Positions 9,265-18,960 of a DNA stretch of 64,000 nt are shown here, one piece after another (position 1 is the first letter of the stretch; each line of letters begins with the position of its first letter). Origin of the DNA: an uncultured Chlorobiaceae bacterium (GTDB lineage Bacteria > Bacteroidota > Chlorobiia > Chlorobiales > Chlorobiaceae); assembly GCA_903994455.1 (NCBI GenBank), contig CAJEXI010000007.1, forward strand, positions 51,451 through 115,450. The letters are read 5' to 3'. Both the position numbers and the translations under genes were made by a program. Below the pieces are notes generated by a model. That model was not told the DNA's origin, made no database searches, and was given only the letters and a program-made list of their open reading frames with translations.

Positions 9265-10278
9265 ATGGCCAGTTTACCCTCTGTCGAGATCATTATTCCC
9301 CATTTCAAGAGGCGGGACATGCTGGAGCGATGCCTTGACTCGCTTGAAAAAACCAGTTACCCATCAATGAGCATTCTGGTGGTCGATAATGGCGGATCGC
9401 AGGCAGGCCTTGTTTTTCTCGTCAAACGTTACAGGAATGCCCGTCTTCTGAGGCTTCCCGAAAATAGAGGGTATGCCGGTGGCTGCAATGAAGGGCTTAA
9501 ACATTCATCAGCCGAGTATGTTGTTTTTATGAACGATGATACGGAGCACGATCCCTTATGGCTTGACGCTCTTGTCCATGCAGCGCTTGAAGATAAGGGG
9601 ACGGGAGCGTTGCAGCCGAAAATCCTGTCTCTGAAGAATTACAAGAAAGGCAAAAAAGTTTTTGATTATGCCGGTGCGGCTGGAGGTATGATTGACCGCT
9701 TGGGCTATCCATGGTGTCTTGGGAGAACATTCTCAACGATTGAGGCGGACAGGGGTCAGTATGATGGTGGGCAGGAGATATTTTGGGCATCGGGAGTTGC
9801 CATGTTTGTAAAAAGAAGTGTTGCTGAAGAGCTTGGCGGGTTTGACGAGGATTTTTTCATGCAAATGGAGGAGATTGACCTCTCGTGGCGCATGAAACTT
9901 GCTGGATACCATGTCCGTTCGGTTCCCTCATCAGTCGTGATGCACGAAGGTGGTGCATCGCTGCAGGGCGGTACGGCAGAAAAAATTTATTTCAACCACC
10001 GAAACAATGTTACCATGATCCTGAAGAACAGGAGTCTTGCAGGGCTCTTGTGGGTAGTGCCGCTACGGCTTCTGCTTGAGGTTGCCGCCCTCCTTTTCTA
10101 CCTCACCCAGTTTCCCGGAGTGCTGAAAAAATCAGGAGCAGTCTGTCGTGCGCTGATTGACAATGTCAGGAAACTTTCCTTAACCATAAAGAAACGTCAC
10201 AAGGTGCAGGCGATGAGGATTGTTGGCGACCGCGACATTTTTCGTCATTCTCCGATATCACTGGTTGCTCGACGGTAA
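9265..10278 (+). CDS. family 2 glycosyltransferase
   Basis: GT-A fold glycosyltransferase of family 2 (337 residues), close to rhamnosyltransferase-like enzymes. It has EIIIPHFKRRDMLERCLDSL at the start, VVDNGGS, the NRGYAGGCNEG segment, the metal-binding VFMNDDTEHD, and a GGFDEDFFMQMEEIDLSWR acceptor-side motif. A hydrophobic stretch near residues 258-280 could anchor it to the membrane. It begins 6 bp after trpA, and its end overlaps the convergent SRPBCC gene by 21 bp. The sugar and acceptor are unknown; polysaccharide or LPS assembly is the likely use. Confidence 0.88.
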   Translation: MASLPSVEIIIPHFKRRDMLERCLDSLEKTSYPSMSILVVDNGGSQAGLVFLVKRYRNARLLRLPENRGYAGGCNEGLKHSSAEYVVFMNDDTEHDPLWLDALVHAALEDKGTGALQPKILSLKNYKKGKKVFDYAGAAGGMIDRLGYPWCLGRTFSTIEADRGQYDGGQEIFWASGVAMFVKRSVAEELGGFDEDFFMQMEEIDLSWRMKLAGYHVRSVPSSVVMHEGGASLQGGTAEKIYFNHRNNVTMILKNRSLAGLLWVVPLRLLLEVAALLFYLTQFPGVLKKSGAVCRALIDNVRKLSLTIKKRHKVQAMRIVGDRDIFRHSPISLVARR

Positions 10279-10914
10279 TGCTGTCTCGTTGTTTGCTTCC
10301 GCCTGTTTTTTCATTGCCGACAACATTAAAGGACAATCGCGCGTCTGAACCTTTTTTACAGCAAACTGCGGTGCATAAAAATCCGGTTTTACTTCAGCTT
10401 TGTAGGTAAGAAATGTTCCTGCTCCTTGTGGGTAATCAACCAGAAGCCACTCACCCTGATAGACTTTGAAATCACCGGTGATTTGCTGAAAACAGAGGCG
10501 TGTCAAGTTTTCGCCCCACACTTTCATTTTTATATAGATCTCCTTCTGAAAGATAAACATCCTTGTCTTTCCTTTTTCAAACATCACCGTTTCAATGCCG
10601 TTATCAGAAATAATTCCGCTGTCGATAACGTTCGGTATATAATATTTGTGATTGTTGTAATCGGTGAGAACTTCCCAGACCTTTTTTGGGGGTGCGGCGA
10701 TATATATTTGTCCCTCGACACCGGTAACACCCTCTTCAAGGTTGGAAAGAACAACAATGACCTCTCCAGTTAACAATTTTGCCTTTTCTCTGGATAAAGA
10801 ATCGGGAGTTATCGTCGTTATGGGCACAGCCATGACGGAATGAGAAAGAAACAAAAACAACACCGTCATGAAGAGCAAAATGAAGCGTTCTTTCATTCGG
10901 ATAAATTTTGGCAT
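10258..10914 (-). CDS. secreted SRPBCC (START-like) domain protein
   Basis: 218 residues from an ATG at 10914 with a GGAGC ribosome binding site; a longer frame to 10968 would run into the upstream gene. The N-terminus is a signal peptide (hydrophobic run FILLFMTVLFLFLS, cleavage likely near VMA). The mature part has the polyketide-cyclase/START-like pattern, with AAPPKKVWEVLTDYNNHKYY near residue 75 followed by beta strands. Such domains bind hydrophobic ligands. It follows an SDR reductase by 23 bp and is probably co-transcribed. The ligand is unknown. Confidence 0.8.
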   Translation of the reverse strand: MPKFIRMKERFILLFMTVLFLFLSHSVMAVPITTITPDSLSREKAKLLTGEVIVVLSNLEEGVTGVEGQIYIAAPPKKVWEVLTDYNNHKYYIPNVIDSGIISDNGIETVMFEKGKTRMFIFQKEIYIKMKVWGENLTRLCFQQITGDFKVYQGEWLLVDYPQGAGTFLTYKAEVKPDFYAPQFAVKKVQTRDCPLMLSAMKKQAEANNETALPSSNQ

Positions 10915-10937
10915 GTTGATAAGCTCCAGGTTGCTTG

Positions 10938-11981
10938 TTAACGTTTTGAAGCGGGAAGATGGCCCCACTTGACCATGTCATTGACGGTATCAATCATACT
11001 CTCCCTGAGCGCCATGAAGGAGAGGCCAAGCTCCCGAATGATTTTTGAATTGTCATATCGCAAAGTTCGCCCAATGTTAGTACGGATATACATGCCCGTA
11101 TTTTTTGGCTGTGTAAAAGAGAGTGCCTTCATGAGCAGTGAGCCTGCTGTGCCCGACAAATCAACCTTTGGCAGTGCGTAGGTATCAAAACCGGATGATT
11201 TCAGCAGTGCAACCAGTTCTCTCATGTCTATTGTCTTGTCTGCGCAAAGGTAACGCCCGCTTGCCGCATCCGTTTCCATGGCAAGAATGTGCGCTTTTGC
11301 TACATCCCGCACATCAACTAAGCCCCAGTTGAGATCCATAATTCCCGGATAGACTCCGCTCATGATATCACGGATCATCTCGTTGGAGGTATTGAGCGAA
11401 GAGGAGAGCGAAGGACCTATTACCAGAACAGGATTGATGACGACAAGATCAAATGCCGGTCGTTTTCTCATGATGAAATCCCATGCATCGCGTTCTGCCA
11501 GTGTTTTAGAATAGTGATAGGGGTTTCGATCAAGGGATGATGTGATATTCCAATCCTTTTCGGTGAATATTTTTGCGCTTTCAGGTTCGTCCGTAATCGC
11601 CGCAATCGAAGAGGTAAAAATCAATCGTTTGACGCTCCCCGATTTCAAACAACTTTCAAGGACGTTTTCGGTGCCTGTAACTGCCGGGTCGACAAGGTCG
11701 ATTTGCGGGTTTTTAACATTAATTTTATAGGGGCTTGCGGTGTGTATCACAAAGTCGCATCCCTCGACGACCCGGTCATAGGCACCAGCATCAAGCAGGT
11801 CAGCTTTAACCAGTTCAAGTCGCTCATTCGCTCCAGGCAGGCCAAGAAGAAAAGGGTAATTTTGGGCGCTTTTGCGTACCGTTCCTCTGACGCGGTATCC
11901 TTGTTCAAGCAGTTCTCTGACGATATGGGCCGCAATAAATCCGGAAGCTCCGGTAACGCAAACAGGTTTATTGGTCTTCAT
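10938..11981 (-). CDS. extended SDR reductase (dihydroflavonol-4-reductase-like)
   Basis: 347-residue NAD(P)-dependent extended short-chain dehydrogenase. It has the Rossmann GASGFIAAH near residue 11, TVRKSA typical of the DFR/cinnamoyl-CoA reductase branch, a catalytic YHYSK (Tyr and Lys) near residue 155, and VINPVLVIGPS. Members reduce carbonyls on a range of substrates, so none can be named here. It is probably in one transcript with the secreted SRPBCC protein downstream, which may suggest a small-molecule or lipid role for the pair. Confidence 0.82.
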   Translation of the reverse strand: MKTNKPVCVTGASGFIAAHIVRELLEQGYRVRGTVRKSAQNYPFLLGLPGANERLELVKADLLDAGAYDRVVEGCDFVIHTASPYKINVKNPQIDLVDPAVTGTENVLESCLKSGSVKRLIFTSSIAAITDEPESAKIFTEKDWNITSSLDRNPYHYSKTLAERDAWDFIMRKRPAFDLVVINPVLVIGPSLSSSLNTSNEMIRDIMSGVYPGIMDLNWGLVDVRDVAKAHILAMETDAASGRYLCADKTIDMRELVALLKSSGFDTYALPKVDLSGTAGSLLMKALSFTQPKNTGMYIRTNIGRTLRYDNSKIIRELGLSFMALRESMIDTVNDMVKWGHLPASKR

Positions 11982-12155
11982 TATTTATTGATGGGTGAAT
12001 GGTTGCAGGTGAGACCGCCGCCTCGAAGCAGCCGCCTGCATTTTGGCATGAAAATTGTAGAAACCTCTGAGCGCCAATATACATTACCTGCAGAAACTCT
12101 CCAATGAGTGCATGCATTCACTTGCTCTTTTTGGGTAGTACACGGCGCATCTTTG

Positions 12156-13538
12156 TTACGCCAAAAGTGGTTCTGCGTGGATGATGACCCTGCCGGCATC
12201 GCTCAGGGATCGGTAGATAGCGCCTTCAAGCTGGCTCGTGAGTGAGTGTACCTCTTCCATGAGAGCGTCATCATGAAATGAGCAGTGCAGCGTAATGAAG
12301 AGCTTCTGCTGTTCATTTTTCATGATCTGTATGTCGTGGACATCCTGAATTTTTTCAATGCTTTGGGATGCCTTGATAATCAGGGCGCGAACGTGCTCTT
12401 CTTCTGCGGGTGCCAGGGAGCTTGTGGAGCGTTCATCATATCGAAGCGGATCAAGATGAATGCAGATATCAAGCTCTCCGTCAAACTCGCTGCGCAGTTC
12501 ATCTTCAAGGGCAGTAACCGTCTTGTGGGCCTCTTTTATCGTCAGCCGTTGATCAATTTCGACATCAAAGGTAATCTGTTTTTTTTGTCCCGAGAGGCTT
12601 GTGGAAATGTTGTGGGCGTGAAGGTCATGGTTCAGGCCGATGACGTGCACCCGTTCAGCAATCGTTTCGTTGTTGAGTGCAATGGGTCTGGTGTTGATGG
12701 TCATATCGCCAACAGGAAACTCATCGCGCACTTTCTGCTCAATATTGGCACAGATCGCCTGAACTTTCTCTACCGAGAGAGTTCTGTTGACACAGACAGC
12801 CATTTCGATGAAGACCTGCGGCCCTGTGGGTTTTACCCTGATTTTGTCGATGGCGATGACACCGCCGATTGTAATGGTTATCTCCTCAATCCGTTCAGCA
12901 AGGCCTTCCGGGGCGGCATCAATCAGGACGTCGATGGTTTTTTTCCCGAGGTTGAATGCTGCCCACCCAACCAAAATTGCGACGGCAATGCCAGCAACAG
13001 CATCAGCCCAGATAATACCCATTGAAACAAAAATGAGACCGACAAGAACGACGGCAGAGCTGAGTATATCGGAGCTGAAATGGAGGGCATCAGCTTCAAG
13101 CGCCTGGCTGTTGGTCTCTTTAGCAACTTTTTTCAGCGCTCTTGAACGGGAAAAATCGACAACAATGGAGATGACCATAATGGCAATGGCATACCATTTG
13201 ACCTCAATTTCCGTTGTTCCGGCGATCAGTCGTTCTGAAGCAGCATAGATGATCCATAAGCTCGTTATCACAAGCAGGCCTGTTTCAATGAGTGCCGAGA
13301 CGCTTTCAACCTTGGCGTGTCCGTAGTGGTGTTTGCTGTCGGCAGGTTTATCGCTTACTTTGACGGCAAACAAGGTCAGGGATGCAGCGGCAAAGTCGAG
13401 CGCAGAATGAGCTGCTTCAGAAATAATGCCGATGCTGCCGGTCATCATGCCGACAACGAGCTTCATTGCGGTAAGAAAAAGGCTTGCTGTCACCGAGGTG
13501 AGTGCAACCTGTTGTTTTTTATGGCCGTGTTCCATCAA
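12156..13538 (-). CDS. cation diffusion facilitator metal transporter with extended C-terminus
   Basis: 460-residue CDF-family efflux protein for divalent metals (Zn, Fe, Co or Mn class), in the inner membrane. Six transmembrane segments fill residues 10-210 with the two metal-site motifs HSALD (near 44) and HFSSD (near 152). The cytoplasmic part is unusually long: one CDF C-terminal domain near 215-290, then two further stretches of similar length (about 290-370 and 375-455) that look like repeated ferredoxin-like metal-sensing domains. Most CDF proteins are about 300 residues. The gene stands alone; metal specificity cannot be read. Confidence 0.88.
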   Translation of the reverse strand: MMEHGHKKQQVALTSVTASLFLTAMKLVVGMMTGSIGIISEAAHSALDFAAASLTLFAVKVSDKPADSKHHYGHAKVESVSALIETGLLVITSLWIIYAASERLIAGTTEIEVKWYAIAIMVISIVVDFSRSRALKKVAKETNSQALEADALHFSSDILSSAVVLVGLIFVSMGIIWADAVAGIAVAILVGWAAFNLGKKTIDVLIDAAPEGLAERIEEITITIGGVIAIDKIRVKPTGPQVFIEMAVCVNRTLSVEKVQAICANIEQKVRDEFPVGDMTINTRPIALNNETIAERVHVIGLNHDLHAHNISTSLSGQKKQITFDVEIDQRLTIKEAHKTVTALEDELRSEFDGELDICIHLDPLRYDERSTSSLAPAEEEHVRALIIKASQSIEKIQDVHDIQIMKNEQQKLFITLHCSFHDDALMEEVHSLTSQLEGAIYRSLSDAGRVIIHAEPLLA

Positions 13539-13954
13539 GTGTTGCTATAATGTTGAAAGTTTTTCTCAAAAGTCAACGTATTTTCGTCCCGTATTACCTT
13601 ACGGCTGATAACAATTGTAATTAGTTTAATATCGCATAATAGCATGAATTGTAATCAGTTTAAAATTGAAGACCAGGAATTGAGTCATCCTGAATTTTTT
13701 TGTATGCACATCTATTGTGACCTTTAAATGCACCAATCATGAACAAATTCAAAATGCTCTGGTTATATTTGACATAAAAGCAACAACTTTAAGGCAATTA
13801 AGGAAATATGTTTTCTTGGCATCTTTGGTTTGACCTGGTTGTGGGTTACCATCCTGAGGCAAAGAGTTTTTAACGATACGGAGACGATATCAGATCTTCT
13901 GGTTTTCCGCACTCTGTCCAGTCGGTCTCATGTATTGACAAGTAAAAGAATGAC
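13539..13954 (+). other. 416-bp intergenic region with paired direct repeat
   Basis: Divergent spacer between the CDF transporter (minus) and bshA (plus). No gene is evident. The one structure seen is a 17-bp direct repeat, AATTGTAATYAGTTTAA, at 13613-13629 and 13647-13663, with a single mismatch and a 34-bp period. This suits a regulator bound to the same face of the helix. The rest is AT-rich with no clear terminator. Confidence 0.5.
13613..13663. repeat. 17-bp direct repeat, 34-bp period
   Basis: AATTGTAATTAGTTTAA at 13613 and AATTGTAATCAGTTTAA at 13647. The copies start 34 bp apart, close to three helical turns. It lies 75 bp from the CDF transporter start, so it is a candidate operator for that gene. 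Confidence 0.5.
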
Positions 13955-15100
13955 ATGCGAATAATGAAAATCGGAATATCCTGTCATCACACCTATGGTG
14001 GAAGCGGAGCCATTGCTACCGAGTTGGGCAAGGCGCTTGCAATGAAGGGTCATATCGTGCATTTTTTCAGCAAGGAGGCTCCGTTCAGGCTGGGTGCTTT
14101 TTCCCGCAATATTTTTTATCATGCCGTTGACGTCATGCATTATCCACTTTTTGATGCTCCTTTTTATTCCCTTGCTCTTGCTTCTAAAATTGCAGAGGTC
14201 GCCTATTATGAAAAGCTTGATGTGGTACACGCCCATTATGCGATTCCTCATGCGTTGAGCGCAATCCTTGCCCTGCAGATACTCGAAGACAAGTGTGCGG
14301 AGTCGAAGTGTTTCAAACTGGCAACCACGCTTCATGGCACTGATATTACCGTTGTTGGCGCTGACCGGGGGATGCAGGACGTTGTCAGGCTTGCCATCAA
14401 TAAATCTGATGGAGTGACGGCCGTTTCTGGCTATCTGAAAGAGGAGACAGTAAGGATGTTTCATCCAACAAAAGAGATCACGGTTATTCCCAATTTTGTT
14501 GATACATCGCTTTTTTTTCGTTCTCCGAAACAGGATGTCTGCGAACAGCTTGGCATCAGGGATGAGAAGATTATTATTCATATCTCCAATTTCAGGCCTG
14601 TCAAATGTATTGGTGATATTGTCCGGATTTTTTATGCGGTAAGCCAGCGTACCAATGCCATGTTATTGCTTGTGGGTGATGGTCCGGAAAGGAGTGAAGC
14701 TGAAATTCTCGTGCGTCAGTTTGGCATTGTAGAACGGGTAAGGTTTCTGGGCAAACTCGTTGATATTGTTCCGCTGCTTTCTGTGTCGGATGTTATGCTG
14801 ATGCCGAGCAATGCAGAGTCTTTTGGCCTTGCAGCGCTTGAGGCCATGGCGTGTGGTGTGCCGGTTGTGGCCACTATGGCAGGGGGATTTCCGGAATTTA
14901 TTGTCTCCGGCCAGCACGGGTATCTGCTTGCTCCAGGAGATGTCGAGGGGATGACAGAAAAAACGCTTTTGCTGCTTTCAGACCACGACCACTGGCTTGA
15001 GTGTTCCGAGGCCTGTGTCCGGCAAGCAAAGCGATACGAGACCGCTTTGCTGGTTGAACAGTATGAACTGTACTATACGCGGCTGCTTGACGAAAAGTAG
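13955..15100 (+). CDS. bshA: N-acetyl-alpha-D-glucosaminyl L-malate synthase BshA
   Basis: GT-B family 4 glycosyltransferase that joins UDP-GlcNAc to L-malate, the first step of bacillithiol synthesis. 381 residues. Typical BshA signatures are GISCHHTYGGSGAIATELG at the N-terminus, VVHAHYAIPHA, TTLHGTDIT, VIPNFVD, HISNFRPVK, and the C-terminal donor-site SNAESFGLAALEAMACGVPV. Chlorobi are known to make N-methyl-bacillithiol as their main thiol; the later genes are not in this window. A second start at MKIG (13964) is possible, as no clear ribosome binding site decides. It converges on mreB. Confidence 0.92.
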   Translation: MRIMKIGISCHHTYGGSGAIATELGKALAMKGHIVHFFSKEAPFRLGAFSRNIFYHAVDVMHYPLFDAPFYSLALASKIAEVAYYEKLDVVHAHYAIPHALSAILALQILEDKCAESKCFKLATTLHGTDITVVGADRGMQDVVRLAINKSDGVTAVSGYLKEETVRMFHPTKEITVIPNFVDTSLFFRSPKQDVCEQLGIRDEKIIIHISNFRPVKCIGDIVRIFYAVSQRTNAMLLLVGDGPERSEAEILVRQFGIVERVRFLGKLVDIVPLLSVSDVMLMPSNAESFGLAALEAMACGVPVVATMAGGFPEFIVSGQHGYLLAPGDVEGMTEKTLLLLSDHDHWLECSEACVRQAKRYETALLVEQYELYYTRLLDEK

Positions 15101-15121
15101 TGCGCTCTGATTTTTTTCTTT

Positions 15122-16150
15122 TCAGTACTGTTTGGTCGTAAGAAGTACCGTCCGGTATTTTTCGAGGTTTTCGAGCACCTCTCCGGTCCCTCTGGCAACA
15201 GCCGTCAGCGGATCTTCGCTGATATGCACGGCAAGTTTTGTCTCCTCCATGATCCTTTTGTCGAGCCCTTTGATCAGTGAGCCTCCACCGGCAAGAAAGA
15301 GGCCGCGGTCAAGAATGTCGGCGGAGAGTTCCGGTTTGGTTACTTCGAGGCTTTTTTTGATTGAGGTGATGATCTGGCTGATTGGGGTTGCAATTGCTTC
15401 CCTGATGGTGGCGGAGTTAACCTCACGCTCTTCAGGAAGGGCAGTCACAAGATTTCTGCCCCTGACCATCATGGTCAATTCTTTATCCAGTTTGTAGGCG
15501 GAGGCGATCTTTATTTTCACGTCTTCTGCGGTACGCTCACCGATGGCCAGGTTGTAGGCCTTGCGGAAGTGACGCACAATCGCGTTGGTGATATCGGTTC
15601 CTGCAACCCGAAGGGACTCTCCTGATGCAATGCCTCCAAGGGAGATAACGGCAATCTCCGTTGTACCACCTCCGATATCGACAATCATATTTCCCATAGG
15701 TTCCTTGACATCAAGACCGATGCCGATAGCTGCCGCCATGGGTTCAGTGACCAGATAAACTTCTCTGGCTCCGACATGCTCCGCAGAGTCGCGCACCGCT
15801 CTTTTCTCAACTTCGGTGATGCCCGAAGGGATGCCGATAACCATACGGCGAATGCCAAACGAAAACTGGGTTTTGGTTTTATTGATTAATCCCTTGATCA
15901 GCTCTTCTGTTGCTTCATAGTCAGCAATGACACCATTGGCAAGTGGACGGATGGTGACAATGCCGGGGTGGGTTTTTTCATGCATCAGAAGGGCTTCTTG
16001 CCCGATAGCGACAATTTTACCTGTATTGCGTTCGCGTGCGACAATTGATGGTTCATTTAAAACGACACCTTTCCCCCGAATAAAAATCAATGTATTTGCT
16101 GTTCCGAGATCTATGGCGATATCCCTGAACAGATTACTGAAAAAGCTCAT
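15122..16150 (-). CDS. mreB: rod shape-determining protein MreB
   Basis: Bacterial actin homologue that organises lateral cell-wall synthesis at the inner membrane. 342 residues, full length. Phosphate-1 loop DIAIDLGTANT at residue 10, phosphate-2 IVDIGGGTTEIAVISLGG near 165, adenosine motif LAGGGSLIKGLD near 290. The mreC-mreD-mrdA genes that normally follow mreB lie 20 kb away at 35.9-39.1 kb, so the cluster is split here. The gene appears monocistronic. Confidence 0.97.
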   Translation of the reverse strand: MSFFSNLFRDIAIDLGTANTLIFIRGKGVVLNEPSIVARERNTGKIVAIGQEALLMHEKTHPGIVTIRPLANGVIADYEATEELIKGLINKTKTQFSFGIRRMVIGIPSGITEVEKRAVRDSAEHVGAREVYLVTEPMAAAIGIGLDVKEPMGNMIVDIGGGTTEIAVISLGGIASGESLRVAGTDITNAIVRHFRKAYNLAIGERTAEDVKIKIASAYKLDKELTMMVRGRNLVTALPEEREVNSATIREAIATPISQIITSIKKSLEVTKPELSADILDRGLFLAGGGSLIKGLDKRIMEETKLAVHISEDPLTAVARGTGEVLENLEKYRTVLLTTKQY

Positions 16151-16407
16151 GTTAACATGGTTCTATATGCTGTGTCATAGTGGCTTGGAATGGAGCTGAT
16201 TCAGGCTATATTCCAAGGTTTCAACTGAACTCGTAAGGTAGTTAATGCAACTTTTTTTTCAAATGAAAAGAGTGCTTCCTTTGCCCTTTTTTTTATGGAT
16301 AGTTGTGGACTACAGCCGTTGATGCTGCATTTCGATATATAAAGCCGTGAAGATACATTACATATACAGTTAATTCTTTTCGTCAGATAAACAAAAATCA
16401 GTAAGAA

Positions 16408-17694
16408 GTGTTACAACTCTATCGTTTTGCTGAGGAACGTTCAGCCCTGAAAAAGCAGTTAAGTCGGAGCGTTACTTTTGATTCTTCTGCTCAGTCCATT
16501 GTTGATGAGATTTTGCAACAGGTTCGCCAGCATGGAGATCGTGCCGTGCTTGATTATACGGAGCGCTTTCAGGGTATCCGGTTGTCAGCCATGATGGTCT
16601 CACCCGATGCCATAGAAGAGGCCTACAGGCATGCCGATCCGGCTTTTCTTGCGGTGCTTGAAGAGGCTTATGCAAATATTGTCTTGTTTCACCAGCATGA
16701 GGTGGAGAAAAGTTTTTTTTATGAAGCAGAGGGAGGTGTGGTGCTCGGCCAACGGGTAACTCCCATGGAAAAGGCTTTGCTCTATGTGCCGGGCGGAAAG
16801 GCATCCTATCCCTCCTCCTTGCTGATGAATGCTGCTCCAGCCAAAGTGGCGGGGGTAAAGGATATTGTTATGACCACTCCCTGTGATGCTTTGGGAGAGG
16901 TAAGTCCTGATATTCTTGCTGCTGCTTCGGTTGCCGGAATCAGTTCTGTCTACAAGCTTGGCGGAGCACAGGCCATAGCCGCCTTTGCTTACGGAACAGA
17001 ATCCATCCCGAAGGTCGACATCATTACCGGGCCAGGGAACAAATATGTTGCACTGGCAAAAAAACAGGTTTTTGGACATGTCGCTATCGACAGTATAGCT
17101 GGCCCCTCGGAAGTGGTTATTATTGCCGACGAATCAGCCAATCCGGACTTTATTGTGCTTGACATGTTTGCCCAGGCAGAGCATGATCCCGACGCATCAG
17201 CCGTACTGATCACTCCATCCGGGCCGCTGGCTGCAGCCGTTCAGAAGTGTGCCGAAGCACGTCTGCCTGCAATGCTTCGCCGGGAGATTATTGCCTCCTC
17301 GCTTCAGCAAAATGGCGCTATTGTGCTCGTCGATTCGCTCGAAGAGGCATGTACGGTCTCCGATATGATTGCGCCGGAGCATCTGGAGCTTCATGTCGAA
17401 CATCCCTGGGATATCCTTCCGTTCATTCATCATGCCGGTGCTCTTTTTATGGGAGGGTACTCCTGCGAAACGGTCGGTGATTATTTTGCAGGACCGAACC
17501 ATACGCTGCCGACAAATGGTACGGCTCGTTTTTTTTCGCCGCTTTCGGTTCGTGACTTTGTCAAGCACACCTCCATTATCTCCTATTCAAAACAGCAATT
17601 GCGCCGGTCGGGAGAAAAAATTGCCACTTTTGCTGATTATGAAGGGCTTCAGGCTCATGCTGAGGCAGTCCGGGCAAGATTGAGAACGCTATGA
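16408..17694 (+). CDS. hisD: histidinol dehydrogenase
   Basis: HisD oxidises L-histidinol to L-histidine in two NAD-dependent steps. 428 residues, family length. Signatures: [20 protein letters not shown] near residue 126, the [11 protein letters not shown] segment, [26 protein letters not shown], and the zinc and active-site region [12 protein letters not shown] then [14 protein letters not shown]. It starts at GTG 16408; the ribosome binding site is weak. Its stop overlaps the queA start in ATGA, so the two are translationally coupled. No other his gene is present. Confidence 0.96.
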   Translation: MLQLYRFAEERSALKKQLSRSVTFDSSAQSIVDEILQQVRQHGDRAVLDYTERFQGIRLSAMMVSPDAIEEAYRHADPAFLAVLEEAYANIVLFHQHEVEKSFFYEAEGGVVLGQRVTPMEKALLYVPGGKASYPSSLLMNAAPAKVAGVKDIVMTTPCDALGEVSPDILAAASVAGISSVYKLGGAQAIAAFAYGTESIPKVDIITGPGNKYVALAKKQVFGHVAIDSIAGPSEVVIIADESANPDFIVLDMFAQAEHDPDASAVLITPSGPLAAAVQKCAEARLPAMLRREIIASSLQQNGAIVLVDSLEEACTVSDMIAPEHLELHVEHPWDILPFIHHAGALFMGGYSCETVGDYFAGPNHTLPTNGTARFFSPLSVRDFVKHTSIISYSKQQLRRSGEKIATFADYEGLQAHAEAVRARLRTL

Positions 17695-18716
17695 GAGTCA
17701 GCGACTTTGATTATGTGCTGCCCGAGGAGAAGATCGCCAAATATCCGCCTCTGGAGCGTGGGTCTACCCGTCTTCTGATGCTTGATCGTTCTTCGGGTGC
17801 TCTTGTTCACGCCTTTTATGCAGGTCTTGATGCTTTTCTTCAGCCGGGTGATCTGCTTGTGCTCAATAATACCAAAGTGGTTCGTGCGCGTTTGTTTGCC
17901 TGCAAGCTCACCGGAGCCAGGATCGAGCTGATGCTTCTTGAAAAACATCAGGGGGAGCAGAATCTGGCACTTTACCGGGGGAAACTGAAAAAAGGCGACA
18001 AGCTTGAGACGCACGGGTATGAGCTGCTGGTTACAGATATTGTCGATCATGGAATTGCCCGTATTGAGATGTCGGATGGCGGAGAACTCTCTGAATTTTT
18101 TGAACATTTCGGTGGAGTGCCTATCCCGCCGTATCTCAAACGGGATGCTGAAGAGGTGGACCGGGAGCGTTATCAGACACTGTTTGCCCAGTTTCCGGGT
18201 TCTGTGGCTGCTCCAACGGCTTCCCTGAATATGACGCAGGAGCTGCTTGAAAAGCTTCTCAACAAGGGCGTTGACATTGTCACACTCACTCTTCATGTTG
18301 GTCTTGGAACCTTTCTGCCCATCAGAGTGGACTCTTTTCAGGAGCATGTCATGCATCGCGAGTTTTATTCGATACCTCCACAAGCCGCTGAAAAAATCCA
18401 CAGAGTCAAAACCTCGGGAGGGAGAGTTGTTGCCGTTGGCACTACCGTTACCAGGGCACTCGAACATGCTGGAGAGCGCATTGAAACTTTTTCGGGGAGT
18501 GAACCTCTTTCAGGTGAAGCTGATATTTTTATCTATCCAGGGTATCAATTTCGTCTGATTGATGCTCTTCTCACCAACTTTCATGCACCACGATCAACGG
18601 TATTGATGCTGACCTCTGCATTTGCCGGCACGGATAATCTGCGGAATGCCTACAGGGAAGCGCTTGAAAAAGATTATTTATTTCTCAGTTATGGCGACAG
18701 CATGTTAATTTGCTAA
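17691..18716 (+). CDS. queA: S-adenosylmethionine:tRNA ribosyltransferase-isomerase QueA
   Basis: QueA moves the ribosyl part of SAM onto preQ1 in tRNA to form epoxyqueuosine. 341 residues, full length. N-terminal [31 protein letters not shown], and the central [42 protein letters not shown], then [19 protein letters not shown] near the end. Overlaps hisD by 4 bp. With queC at 7 kb the window has two steps of the queuosine path. Confidence 0.97.
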   Translation: MRVSDFDYVLPEEKIAKYPPLERGSTRLLMLDRSSGALVHAFYAGLDAFLQPGDLLVLNNTKVVRARLFACKLTGARIELMLLEKHQGEQNLALYRGKLKKGDKLETHGYELLVTDIVDHGIARIEMSDGGELSEFFEHFGGVPIPPYLKRDAEEVDRERYQTLFAQFPGSVAAPTASLNMTQELLEKLLNKGVDIVTLTLHVGLGTFLPIRVDSFQEHVMHREFYSIPPQAAEKIHRVKTSGGRVVAVGTTVTRALEHAGERIETFSGSEPLSGEADIFIYPGYQFRLIDALLTNFHAPRSTVLMLTSAFAGTDNLRNAYREALEKDYLFLSYGDSMLIC

Positions 18717-18808
18717 TATTTTGTTACGTATAATTAGCTATAGATCCGTTTTAAGCCTTAAAGAAGCTGGATTGATCGTCTTTGTTGCCTGAAGAATTTA
18801 TGCGTTGC

Positions 18809-18834
18809 CAAGCATGCGGCCCGTTGCTTTTTTT
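18809..18834 (+). terminator. weak terminator candidate after queA
   Basis: AAGCA and TGCTT pair across a GC-rich 10-base loop and are followed by seven or more T. The stem is short (5 bp), so this is only a candidate. Confidence 0.35.
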
Positions 18835-18960
18835 GCTTTTAAAAGGGAGGTGTGGTATTTTTAGAGCTAATTTTTATTGCATCACGGATACATACTTTTT
18901 GCTTGCGTTTTTATACAGTTTATTTGTTCAAACATACATTAACCGAGGGAGATTTACCTT

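Noticed and set aside
12285..13025. 246-codon plus-strand frame
   Set aside because: Mirror of the CDF transporter, which has clear motifs on the other strand.
13928..14581. 217-codon minus-strand frame
   Set aside because: Mirror of bshA; no domain and no ribosome binding site.
17655..18467. 270-codon minus-strand frame
   Set aside because: Mirror of queA, which is certain.
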